42,500 nucleotides of DNA from Glandiceps talaboti (GCF_964340395.1 NC_135567.1:7469899-7512398); one strand, 5' to 3'. Shown: positions 22,588-31,880, counted from the first letter of the stretch. Made by a program: numbers and translations. The notes: generated by a model from the sequence alone, not told the origin.

Positions 22588-24040
22588 AATAATAGCTAGT
22601 TGTGTTATATGTTATTGGTACCATTGACTAATACATGTATGTACATCAACTGTCTAATAGCTAGCTGTGTTATATGTTATTGGTACCATTGACTAATACA
22701 TGTATGTACATCAACTGTCTAATAGCTAGCTGTGTTATATGTTATTAGTACCATTGACTCATACATGTATGTACATCAACTGTCTAATAGCTAGTTGTGT
22801 TACATGTTATTGGTACCATTGACTAATACATGTATGTACATCAACTGTCTAATAGCTAGCTGTGTTATATGTTATTAGTACCATTGACTCATACATGTAT
22901 GTACATCAACTGTCTAATAGCTAGCTGTGTTATATGTTATTGGTACCATTGACTAATACATGTATGTACATCAACTGTCTAATAGCTGGCTGTGTTATAT
23001 GTTATTGGTACCATTGACTAATACATGTATATACATCAACTGTCTAATAGCTAGCTGTGTTATATGTTATTAGTACCATTGACTAATACATGTATGTACA
23101 TCAACTGTCTAATAGCTAGTTGTGTTATATGTTATTGGTACCATTGACTAATACATGTATGTACATCAACTGTCTAATAGCTGGCTGTGTTATATGTTAT
23201 TGGTACCATTGACTAATACATATATGTACATCAACTGTCTAATAGCTAATTGTGTTATATGTTATTAGTACCATTGACTAATACATATATGTACATCAAC
23301 TGTCTAATAGCTAATTGTGTTATATGTTATTGGTACCATTGACTAATACATGTATGTACAAAATGTACATCAACTGTCTAATAGCTAGCTGTGTTATATG
23401 TTATTGGTACCATTGACTAATACATGTATATACATCAACTGTCTAATAGCTAGTTGTGTTATATGTTATTGGTACCATTGACTAATACATGTATATACAT
23501 CAACTGTCTAATAGCTAGCTGTGTTACATGTTATTGATACCATTGACTAATACATATATATACATCAACTGTCTAATAGCTAGTTGTGTTATATGTTATT
23601 GGTACCATTGACTAATACATGTATATACATCAACTGTCTAATAGCTAGTTGTGTTATATGTTATTGGTACCATTGACTAATACATATATATACATCAACT
23701 GTCTAATAGCTAGTTGTGTTATATGTTATTGGTACCATTGACTAATACATGTATGTACATCAACTGTCTAATAGCTAGCTGTGTTATATGTTATTGGTAC
23801 CATTGACTAATACATATATGTACATCAACTGTCTAATAGCTAGCTGTGTTATATGTTATTGGTACCATTGACTAATACATGTATGTACATCAACTGTCTA
23901 ATAGCTAGCTGTGTTACATGTTATTGATACCATTGACTAATACATGTATATACATCAACTGTCTAATAGCTAGCTGTGTTATATTATTGGTACTATTGAC
24001 TATAAGTATATAAATGTACATCACATGTCTAGTAGCTAAC
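22588..24040. repeat. 65-bp minisatellite, about 22 copies
   Basis: AATAGCTAG recurs every 65 bp (22591, 22656 and so on). Each unit is built of short palindromes: TAGCTA, GGTACC, TACATGTA, TGTACA. Variant sites are GTATGTACA/GTATATACA, GGTACC/AGTACC and AGCTAGC/AGCTAGT. One copy near 23355 has about 10 extra bases. The right end decays after 23990. The left end cuts directly into the 2.23-kb array. Confidence 0.95.
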
Positions 24041-24333
24041 TAGTTGTGGTACCATTTCATTGTCCTTATGGTGTATTTATTTGTATGTTTTAGACAAACC
24101 CATGTAATGTAAACATGGGCCCTCTACAATTTAATAGCAAAATGTATACATACATGTACTAAGGAAGGGGAATTTTTATTTTATTTTTAAGTTTGCATTC
24201 AGTGTAAGTAAACAATGTACATGTAGATTCATATATATCACTATTTTTGTGTAAGGTTTGCCAACAGTTATTGTCACTAGAATGTATGTTATTCACTAGG
24301 AAAAATTTACTCTAATTACATTGTACTTTCCAG
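24041..24333. other. AT-rich DNA upstream of an exon
   Basis: TATGTTTTAG ending near 24093 could be a splice acceptor and opens a frame of about 22 codons, but nothing supports it as coding. Confidence 0.35.
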
Positions 24334-24520
24334 CATAACAGAATCAACCAAGAGAAAGTTTGAAATCTGTGGAACACGAGTGTCATCAGTCACTATAAAT
24401 GTTCAATTGGCATATAGGCCCAACATGCTACAGAAATACCCATTCTTGTTAAGTGAGGTATGTAATGTTCTATTGATATATGAGCCCATCCTACATCAAT
24501 ATCCAGTCATTTTAAGTGAG
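24334..24520 (+). CDS. Exon of an unrecognised gene with two tandem splice donors
   Basis: TTGTACTTTCCAG (ending at 24333) is a good acceptor. The frame from 24335 reads ITESTKRKFEICGTRV, then SSVTINVQLAYRPNM and LQKYPFLLSE, ending at a consensus donor GAG|GTATGT (24458). The frame stays open for 21 more codons to a second identical donor GAG|GTATGT at 24521. The added segment (IYEPILHQYPVILSE) is a diverged copy of the preceding one (YRPNMLQKYPFLLSE), so a 63-bp duplication copied the exon end with its donor. Both donors are phase 0 and fit the next acceptor at 25009. I do not recognise the protein. An upstream exon ending in phase 2 would be needed. Confidence 0.45.
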
Positions 24521-24616
24521 GTATGTATTAATAATACAAGTACCTCATTAATTTCAGTTGATAGTCATATTACTAGAAAATTTGTAAAGCACAACTGATC
24601 TGAAGGTGTCCTTCTG

Positions 24617-24749
24617 TATGTATGTGTGTGTGTGTGTGTGTGTATGTGTGTGTGTGTATGTGTGTGTGTGTGTGTGTGTTGATGTGTGTGTATGTGTTGA
24701 TGTGTATGTGTGTGTTTGTGTGTGTGTGTGTGTGTATGTGTGTGTGTGT
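24617..24749. repeat. (GT)n microsatellite with TA and TTGAT interruptions
   Basis: Nearly continuous GT dinucleotides in the intron between the two exons. Valine/cysteine and threonine/histidine open frames here are by-products. Confidence 0.95.
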
Positions 24750-25009
24750 AAACAACTTAAAGTCAAAAACTGCTGGACCGATTGCTTTGATATTTGGTGG
24801 TCATGTTACTTCTGGTGTCTAGTTGGGAAATTGTTCAAATGAAAATGATTTTTTCAGAGATGTGGGTTTTGGGTAAAAAAATGTGATTTTTGGTATTAAA
24901 AAAACTTACATATACTCCACAATTACTGGGTAGATTGGCATGAAATTTGGTGGGAACATTCGAAAACAACCAGACTGATGATTCTCCTTTCCTTGTTTAT
25001 GTTATGTAG
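24750..25009 (+). repeat. Intronic dispersed-repeat-like segment ending in a splice acceptor
   Basis: AACTGCTGGACCGATTGCTT...GATATTTGGTGG and the later GGTAGATTGGCATGAAATTT read like two related halves of a dispersed element common in marine invertebrate genomes (from memory). The end, TTCTCCTTTCCTTG...TATGTAG, is a pyrimidine-rich acceptor for the exon at 25010. Confidence 0.45.
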
Positions 25010-25597
25010 AACAAAAGTGGTATGCCCGAGAAAAAATCAACTGCATCAAGTCGTCCTTACAAGAAAGCACATATGGAACATAAGAAAATCTCACAGGTTA
25101 TTGGCCAGGCTCTCAGTGTTGCAGATGACTCTGTATTTGAAACAGATGATTATAAGATTGTTTACCATATTTCTCTTATGGGTTTAGAAAAGTTTGTTAT
25201 CACTCGTACACACGTTGCAAAGAACACCCTTAAGAAAATGAAAGAGGGTTGCCTGGTTGAAAACAAAGTTGCGCCATCTTCAGTTGTTGAACCATCTCCT
25301 TTGAAAGTTGAGCCATCTCCTTCAGATGTTGAGCCATCTCCTTCAGATGTTGAGCCATCTCCTTCTAAAGTTGAGCCATCTCCTTCTAAAGTTGCGCCAT
25401 CTTCTTCAGATGTTGAGCCATCTCCTTCGAAAGTTGAGCCATCTCCTTCAGATGTTGAGCCATCTTCTTCAGATATTGAGCCATCTCCTTCCAAAGTTGC
25501 GCCATCTCCTTCAGATGTTGAACTATCTCCTTCACACGTGGTTGACATGTCCTTTCCCCTTGACAACAACCCTGTTAACGTATTCCTTTATTTGTAG
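25010..25597 (+). CDS. Exon of an unrecognised gene: basic N-part plus VEPSPS(K/D) heptads
   Basis: The exon follows TATGTAG at 25003-25009 in phase 0, matching the donors at 24458 and 24521; if the exon stands alone, the first ATG is at 25022. From that ATG, residues 1-25 are basic (MPEKKSTASSRPYKK). Residues 21-76 (KISQVIGQALSVADD..., YKIVYHISLMGLEKFVI) look like a folded mixed domain I do not recognise. Residues 82-172 are about 12 heptads VEPSPS(K/D), some VAPSPS or VEPSSS, encoded by a 21-bp minisatellite and rich in Ser-Pro sites for proline-directed kinases. A TAG stops it at 25595-25597, but the same frame stays open for another 53 codons after it (see 25598-25759). Confidence 0.45.
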   Translation, partial: NKSGMPEKKSTASSRPYKKAHMEHKKISQVIGQALSVADDSVFETDDYKIVYHISLMGLEKFVITRTHVAKNTLKKMKEGCLVENKVAPSSVVEPSPLKVEPSPSDVEPSPSDVEPSPSKVEPSPSKVAPSSSDVEPSPSKVEPSPSDVEPSSSDIEPSPSKVAPSPSDVELSPSHVVDMSFPLDNNPVNVFLYL

Positions 25598-25759
25598 ATA
25601 CCAACTTTATTTTTGGTGAAACTTTGTAATTGTATTCACCAACCTACTGTAAAAGATGCACCAAAAACACAAAAAAGGAAATCAAAACCAAACTTTAAAC
25701 TTCCAAGTAAGAGGAAGCAAGATGAAAAGATTCCCACAAAGAAAAAAAAGAAAACCTAG
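25598..25759 (+). CDS. In-frame continuation after TAG: lysine-rich C-terminal tail
   Basis: Directly after the TAG the same frame reads IPTLFLVKLCNCIHQ, then KDAPKTQKRKSKPNFK and KRKQDEKIPTKKKKKT, with a stop at 25757-25759. The basic clusters resemble nuclear localisation signals. CTTTATTTGTAG is itself a plausible splice acceptor, and a weak donor GTGGTT near 25538 would remove exactly 60 bp and keep the frame. So this may be a last exon joined by a short intron, a readthrough tail, or the leftover of a gene broken by a stop mutation. Confidence 0.35.
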   Translation: MPTLFLVKLCNCIHQPTVKDAPKTQKRKSKPNFKLPSKRKQDEKIPTKKKKKT

Positions 25760-25849
25760 GTGATTCTAGTCTCTTTGCTAAGAGAGAGCTAGCTTATGAT
25801 GAGCATAGAATCATCTAGAATGGAATGGAGTAGTAGTTCACAAGTGACT

Positions 25850-26067
25850 TTGGCTAAATGTTTAGACTCTAAGCTATCAATTGGCTAAATGTTTAGACTC
25901 TAAGCTATCAATTGGCTAAATGTTTAGACTCTAAGCTATCAATTGGCTAAATGTTTAGACTCTAAGCTATCAATTGGCTAAATGTTTAGACTCTGAGCTA
26001 TCAATTGGCTAAATGTTTAGACTCTAAGCTATCAATTGGCTAAATGTTTAGACTCTAAGCTATCAAT
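25850..26067. repeat. 31-bp tandem repeat, 7 copies
   Basis: TTGGCTAAATGTTTAGACTC followed by TAAGCTATCAA recurs every 31 bp. Copies are almost identical (one CTGAGC for CTAAGC), so the expansion is recent. It starts about 90 bp after the gene's stop. Confidence 0.97.
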
Positions 26068-26183
26068 GTTTGTTTTTTGTTTGTCAATCCTATTACACAT
26101 TTGCAGATTGTCATCATTTCACTCAGGACTTTAAAATGATAGACTCAAAAATTGGACCATTTTCATAGTTCTTTACATAAACA
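26068..26183. other. Anonymous DNA
   Basis: Nothing recognised. Confidence 0.5.
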
Positions 26184-26282
26184 CTGAACCCATGAGGGAT
26201 GGCGCCCTCACTGGACTTCTTGGGAGACAAGTGTTTATATGCTTAAAGAACTATCCAGTATAAATAAAGATTAGTATTATCA
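26184..26282 (+). mobile_element. SINE 3' end fragment
   Basis: CCCTCACTGGACTTCTTGGG through CCAGTATAAATAAAGAT matches the 3' part of the tRNA-derived SINE found in each 3.8-kb unit (e.g. 31751-31816). The tRNA head is missing, so it is 5'-truncated or diverged. It may supply the AATAAA used by the gene upstream. Confidence 0.75.
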
Positions 26283-26867
26283 TCAAATCAAAGGAACATT
26301 CAGTTAATTTCTGGCAAACATCTATACAATTTATTTTTTTCTTGTGTGTACATAACAATTCATGGTGTACGCCAAATATATTTACAGCGAAATTTTCACG
26401 TTTATTATTTTTTTTCAAATTTACCAAATGTGACATTATTCATCCAGAATTTTGCTTCCACCAACCAACAATTCTTTCATGCATTGATTAATAGGCTATT
26501 CGTCTATCTTTGAAGTTTCATGCAAATGGAATGAATACAGTCCAGGTTAAATAGGGAAAATTCCAATAACCTGGCGGAAAAGTTACCTACACTGTCAAAT
26601 AAGTTAAGTCATGAATTTGAATATTTCCCATCTTGTGTGCTGTAACAATGGCTTTTGCTTGATACAAAATTATTTACTTTGCTCTCTCTAAATTTTGGCA
26701 ATTCAATGAGTAATCTTGTGATTTTCACAGATTCATTTCATTATCATTTGATACGCACATGTATTAAGCCAAGGAGCCAAACTTCTTTTTTTTTTTTAAT
26801 TTTCATTTAGTATAAGTAATTCCTATTAGCCCTCTAGTCACTTTGTATTCATTTCCACATTTCTTGT
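26283..26867. other. Anonymous AT-rich DNA
   Basis: No gene or structured repeat recognised. Confidence 0.5.
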
Positions 26868-27102
26868 AAATAGTAGTTTTTTGTAGTTAAATTGTATTTC
26901 ACTATTTCTCGTATCAAGTATTATAATTTAAGTAGTAGGTTGGATCATGGACACGACTAGGTATGCTTACCTATTTCCATGGTCCCCACCAGAGTTAATA
27001 TTTTTTTTTTGCATTTTTTTGTATTCACACTTATGTCTTTTCTTTTGTTATTGTTTAACTTTGGTGAAATGAAGATTCATTCATTCATTCATTCATTCAT
27101 TA
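26868..27102 (+). mobile_element. Probable LINE 3' UTR with (TTCA)n tail
   Basis: T-rich sequence with GGTTGGATCATGGACACGAC and TTTGGTGAAATGAAGATTCA leads into (TTCA)n at 27074-27102. Short tetranucleotide tails of this kind end CR1/L2/RTE-type LINEs. No ORF remains, so the class is uncertain. Confidence 0.4.
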
Positions 27103-27301
27103 AAACAATGTAATCATAATTATATGTAGTTAAGTACTGATATAACTGTATGGAGGAGTTTTATCAATGACCTCTATCCATACATGTTCATAAAAATAAG
27201 ATTACTTTAAAATGTTTCAACATAAGTTACACATGTAGCCTTGGTCATAAAAAAAATGGCAAAAAGTGCACACTTTGAAAGTACATATTTACACATTACT
27301 T

Positions 27302-27386
27302 AAGTATACTGTTTTATTTGATAACTGACCACATAAGAAAGGCCACTTGCTAGGTTTGTAAATAAACCAATTGAAACAGTATACTT
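27302..27386. repeat. 13-bp inverted repeat
   Basis: AAGTATACTGTTT (27302-27314) and AAACAGTATACTT (27374-27386) are perfect inverted copies 59 bp apart. It could be a small MITE relic or chance. Confidence 0.6.
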
Positions 27387-27394
27387 TTACACTT

Positions 27395-27655
27395 GATATG
27401 AATGTTATAAACGAGTGTAACACATAGAGAAAATGCCTTACTTCAATGTTACTCGTAATATGAATGCTACTAATGATTGTAGCACATAGAGAAAGTGCTT
27501 TTCTTCAGTGTTACTTATTATAATATGAATGCTAGAAATGAGTGTAGCACAGAGAGAAAGTACTTTACTTCAGTGTTACTCGTTATAATATGAATGCTAG
27601 AAATGAGTGTAGCATATAGAGAAAGTGTTTTACATCAGTGTTACTTGTTGCAATC
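27395..27655. repeat. ~65-bp tandem repeat, 4 copies
   Basis: ATGAATG(C/T)T occurs at 27398, 27460, 27525 and 27590. The rest of the unit (GAGTGTAGCACATAGAGAAA, CTTCAGTGTTACT) is repeated with about 10-15% divergence, so it is older than the 31-bp array. Confidence 0.9.
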
Positions 27656-28257
27656 TATAAATTAACCAATTTCGTAATTTTATGATTCTCTGAGTTCGGT
27701 TTCTACAAGTATAAACAATAAGTTGTCTTGGAACTAAAAACAACCGTTTGTTTTCACATTTCCCGCCATGTAAAACATTATCTTTCATATTCAAATCATT
27801 TGATTCACTGTGTAGAATTCTCAATAAAGTTAGTTTCATCAATCAAAAGTGCAATAAAAATATCGGAAATGTCAGTATTGTTTAGGGTCATGTCCGAATT
27901 CTCCAATAAACATGCCTAACACATTAGAAGTCTCTGATAATTTACTGCACTGTTGAAGGATAAAATTCACTTTGAAATCAAATTTTGTTGAAAATATGAG
28001 TTCACAAACGGGTTAACAAACAATATCAACAGTTATGTATCGCATACATCATTTTTTTATTAGTTTCAAAAAAAGAGGACTTACAACATCATAAAATTCT
28101 TGTTATTGCTGTTTGTTTTCCTTTGACACCTTTAACCTTTGAAAATTGTCATTGTTCCATTAGTAATGTACCGAAAGGCCAGTAGCCTAGCTTGTACACT
28201 GGAATAAATGTATTATTATCATAATTACAAATTATAAATGTTATTCGTCTATTATTA
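27656..28257. other. Anonymous AT-rich DNA, possible retroelement tail at its end
   Basis: No gene recognised. TGTACACTGGAATAAATG followed by TATTATTATC (28193-28220) looks like a retroelement 3' end. Confidence 0.4.
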
Positions 28258-28712
28258 GTCCCCGCTGGACGAAGTTCGGAGCGGGATTGGGTTCCGTCTG
28301 TCCGTCCGTGCGTCCGTCCGCAGCCGTTTCTTGGAGATGCCTGGGCCGATTTTTTTCAAACTAGGTACAGGGGCAACATACAATGGCATGCATGCACGTC
28401 AATTTGTTTCAAGATACGATCCAATATGGCCGCCTAGCAGCCATTTTGTTTGCAAATTTTCCCTGTCTACAGCCATAACTCAGACATGCATGAACAGATC
28501 TCATTCAAAGTTGATATTAGGACAGTGTTCTATGACATACATGTGCATATCCAATTTCATCGTGATACGATCCAATATGGCTGCCTGGCAGCCATTTTGT
28601 TTGCGATTTTTCTATATCCAAAGCCATGTTTGAACAGATCTCATCCAAAGTTGGTCCAGTGTTCTATGACATACATGTGCATATCCATGTTTGTCGTGAT
28701 ATGATTCCCCAT
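28258..28712 (+). repeat. Dispersed repeat with (GTCC)n head and two internal ~150-bp subrepeats
   Basis: CCCCGCTGGACGAAGTTCGG leads to a (GTCC)n stretch (28300-28320). Then GATACGATCCAATATGG occurs at 28413 and 28564, and AACAGATCTCAT at about 28494 and 28633, so the body is a partial duplication. ATGGCTGCC-T-GGCAGCCAT (28577-28595) is a perfect palindrome and is imperfect in the first subrepeat. A 100-codon frame (28331-28633) passes through both subrepeats, but I do not believe it is a gene. Confidence 0.7.
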
Positions 28713-28960
28713 ACCCGACCCATCCTTTATTGTAAAAAATGTAGGCATGTTCCATGTCCAACAAGCAGACACAACATATCTATTAAAGTCTGTTTGATAT
28801 AGGTTCACAAGTGTTGTTGTGTGATCAGAGTAGTGATAATTTCTTCCCATTCTCAATGACTTGTTTGTGTTGTTATCTAATGTTATATCGTGTTTATGTT
28901 CATGTTTATGTTCAGATTGTTTATTTATAACGATAGTTACATAGCCATTATCAAAACATC
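28713..28960. other. Anonymous DNA
   Basis: The minus strand is open for about 85 codons here with mixed composition, but no motif is recognised. Confidence 0.35.
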
Positions 28961-29168
28961 TACATACATACATACATACATACATACATACATACATACA
29001 TACATACTATACATACATACATACTACATGTACATACATACATACATACATACATACATACATACATACTACATGTACATACATACATACATACATACAT
29101 ACATACATACATACATACATACATACATACATACATACATACATGCATACATACATACATACATACAT
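28961..29168. repeat. (CATA)n microsatellite with CATGTA interruptions
   Basis: About 50 TACA/CATA units with two ACTACATGTA interruptions near 29023-29031 and 29068-29076. It abuts the retroelement fragment on its 5' side. Confidence 0.97.
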
Positions 29169-30445
29169 ATATAACATCATCCTCCATGCCAAGAACTCTG
29201 TCCTTATACATAAACAACAACCCTGGGAAAAGAAAGGCAACACAACATTCGACGTTACAATGGGCAGTTATGATGGTGTCGAAACATGCGAGCTGGTAGG
29301 AAGCTTCCTCCTCTACCAACTACAAGGCCCTGATATCAACATAGGGCTATACAGAGATGACGGATTAGCCGTTTCGAACACATCACCAAGAGACACAGAA
29401 AACATCAAGAAAAACATATGCCGCATTTTCCACCTCAACGGACTACGCATAACAATAGAAGCCAACAAACAGATAATCAACTTTTTAGATGTCACCCTCA
29501 ACTTGAGCAACGATACGTACCGGCCCTACACAAAGCCCGACACCATCCTGCAGTATGTGCACCGAGATAGCAACCACCCACAAACCACGACTAAGAGCAT
29601 ACCCACTGGTATTAACAAACGCCTGTCATTACACTCTTCGAACAAAGCATCTTTCGACCAAGCCGCACCCCCATACCAAAAAGCACTCAACGAGAGCGGA
29701 TACAAATACACACTACACTACGAGCCGACCACGACCTCTAGACGAAGAAACAGACAACGGAAAGACATATTATGGTACAACCCCCCATTCAGCAAAAATG
29801 TTAGCACCAACATCGGACATAAATTCCTCAGCCTTGTAGACAAACACTTCCACAAAGATCATAAACTCAGAAAAATCTTCAACCGCAACACCGTTAAAAT
29901 CAGTAACAGCTGCATGAATAACATCAAACATGTCATCAACAACCACAACAAACGCATCCTTATTTCACACGAACGCACCGACACCACCGTAAACAGCACC
30001 AGTGCCAGTAAAACATGCAACTGTCGGCAAAAGAAAACATGCCCGCTCAACGAAAACTGCCTACAGAAATCCGTAATCTACCAAGCAGCCGTCACACGCA
30101 AGGACAACGACATTACAGAAACATACATCGGGCTCACAGAAAACGAGTTTAAGACAAGGTACAGAAACCACACATACAGCATCATTCCGACACACTAAAC
30201 ATAGGAACTCTACGGAACTCAGCAAACATATCTGGACCCTCAAGGATAAAAACATCGACCACTCCATTTCCTGGCGACTACTTTCATCCCACCCAACCTA
30301 CAATAGCGCAAACAAGAAGTGCAATTTATGCCTCAAAGAAAAGTTCTTTATTATCTGCCGACCCGAACTATCCACATTAAATAAACGAAATGAACTTGTA
30401 TCCTCTTGTCGCCATCGAAATAAAACATTGTTGTGTAACACCTGA
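29169..30445 (+). pseudogene. Penelope-like reverse transcriptase with C-terminal GIY-YIG endonuclease, 5'-truncated and frameshifted
   Basis: The open frame runs to 30198 (its ATG at 29143 lies in the microsatellite and is not a real start). Counting from there: FDVTMGSYDGVETCE (36-50) and GLYRDDGLAV (68-77, the RT catalytic DD motif), then INFLDVTLNL (112-121). A conserved linker follows (WYNPPFSKNVSTNIG, 211-225). Next come a zinc knuckle C292-x-C294-x5-C300-x5-C306 and the GIY-YIG nuclease with VIY (311-313), TYIG (327-330) and the arginine region FKTRYRNH. Near 30181-30187 a 1-bp insertion shifts the frame; the +1 frame continues with STELSKHIW (the catalytic Glu region), CNLCLKEKFF and LNKRNELVSSCRHRNK, to TGA at 30443-30445. 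The N-terminal RT fingers are missing. It is dead as it stands. The C-terminal nuclease order fits EN-bearing Penelope-like elements. Confidence 0.8.
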
Positions 30446-30635
30446 CCCATCGCACACATAATTGACACCTTTTGTACAAACAATAGCACCACTCAACACC
30501 CTAGGTAAAACCCGCCTTACACCACACGATTTATACGAGGTATATTCAGTACATCAACATCTCCTGACGAGTGATTTACTCACGAAACAGGCTTGTAGAG
30601 ACGAAAAACCCGACTTGATTTTCTTCTACCCTCAG
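30446..30635 (+). mobile_element. 3' untranslated remainder of the Penelope-like element
   Basis: Sequence between the shifted-frame stop and the second (CATA)n tract has a composition like the element (C/A-rich sense strand). No pseudo-LTR is visible. Confidence 0.4.
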
Positions 30636-30672
30636 CATATACATACATACATACATATATATATATATATAA
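30636..30672. repeat. (CATA)n-(TA)n microsatellite
   Basis: A short CATA run followed by TA dinucleotides borders the retroelement on its 3' side, matching the motif on its 5' side. Confidence 0.92.
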
Positions 30673-30973
30673 CCAAATATAAAACATCTTAATATGTTAA
30701 GATATAGTTCATAGCCATGTCAGCATGGTTGTTAAAGTAATCAGACAAAATATTTACATCTTAATTTATTTCAAACTATTGTCCTAGTACAGCTGGCGTC
30801 TTTTATTGCCATATACATTTTATAGTCAGTGAGTAATTAGTCTCGGAGATATATCCAGCGCGGAGTCGTTGGAATGTGGTTTCCCTAGGCTCGGATGATA
30901 TCGTAGAAGAGCCCCGGCGGTGAGAATCTGGGTAATCGAAACGAACCTAGTGAATAATATACACCTCAAACAT

Positions 30974-31093
30974 CACGTGACGACCGCCGCTGCGCATCGA
31001 TAAGCAGCGTGTAACCCCCGTATACACGTAAATACACGTAGGTATATGTAAATACGACACACCTTCAGTGGTTTCAATGTACTGTATCGGAAG
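30974..31093 (+). promoter_or_regulatory. E-box, hairpin and splice-donor patch, unit 1
   Basis: ATCACGTGAC (E-box core 30974-30979) lies before CGCTGC/GCAGCG (30988-30993 / 31004-31009), a 6-bp stem with a 10-nt loop. TCGGAAG|GTGAGTAAAT follows, a consensus splice donor with its junction at 31093/31094. It could be a first exon with its promoter. No coding frame is obvious. Confidence 0.3.
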
Positions 31094-31271
31094 GTGAGTA
31101 AATGTTGTATTTGTATATGTAATCAACTCTTGTACGAATAGATCCAGATGGACAACAATCTGAAATATGTACTACCAAACCAGGGTGACTATAGAGTTTC
31201 AATTATTCCATAATGTTTTTTGACGTCTCACACAAGTTTTTTGTTACAAACGTAACAAAATACCGACACTG

Positions 31272-31273
<2 letters not shown>

Positions 31274-31362
<89 letters not shown>

Positions 31363-31363
31363 A
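31274..31363. repeat. (AC)n microsatellite, unit 1
   Basis: AC dinucleotides with a TCACTCAC interruption. Confidence 0.97.
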
Positions 31364-31560
31364 GAAAATGATGCATACATTTTATCTGACTGTGAGCACA
31401 AATCAATTTTGCTGTCATATCAAACAAGGAACGTTCAAACACAAAATTGTTTACTAGAGTTCACTTCGTGATAATGTAAAATTTCCTGTGCCTGCGGGCT
31501 ATAAGTGCCTGGATTTTGTATATATAGTTCGTGACACATAATGTCGTGCGAGAGGTAGTA

Positions 31561-31815
31561 AGGGTTGTCGGTGGCTGAGTGGTTAACCCACTTGCCTCTT
31601 ACCACTGCAGTCGGGGTTTGAACCGATTCAGGGTTCGATTAAATTTACCACGCTGTAAGTAAGAAGAGTGTTGTTCAGTTTGACTCTACAACGCAGGTTA
31701 TACTCCGGTTTCCTCCTGCATTAACCTATTGAACCAATGAGGTATGGCCCTCACTGGACTTCTTGGGAGACAAGTGTTTATATGCTTAAAGAACTATCCA
31801 GTATAAATAAAGATA

Positions 31816-31880
<65 letters not shown>
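31561..31880 (+). mobile_element. tRNA-derived SINE with (ATT)n tail, unit 1
   Basis: The head contains an A box TGGCTGAGTGG (31572-31582) and a B-box-like GGTTCGATTAA (31632-31642), which fits an RNA polymerase III internal promoter; the A box resembles tRNA-Leu/Ser. The body ends CCAGTATAAATAAAGATA followed by (ATT)n from about 31817. Total is about 255 bp plus tail. Confidence 0.8.

Noticed and set aside
24554-24842. CVCV and THTH open frames
   Set aside because: Translations of the (GT)n microsatellite.
25162-25569. 135-codon minus-strand frame of EGDGSTS repeats
   Set aside because: Antisense shadow of the heptad-encoding minisatellite; the plus strand has splice signals and the non-repetitive part.
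28641-28997. Minus-strand frame with mixed composition next to the microsatellite
   Set aside because: Overlaps a dispersed repeat at one end and CATA repeats at the other; no motif or splice signals I could defend.
28890-29319. Long YIHT/CMYV open frames on both strands
   Set aside because: Translations of the (CATA)n microsatellite.
31561-31645. Functional tRNA gene
   Set aside because: A and B boxes are present but no cloverleaf closes and the sequence continues into a SINE body with (ATT)n tail.
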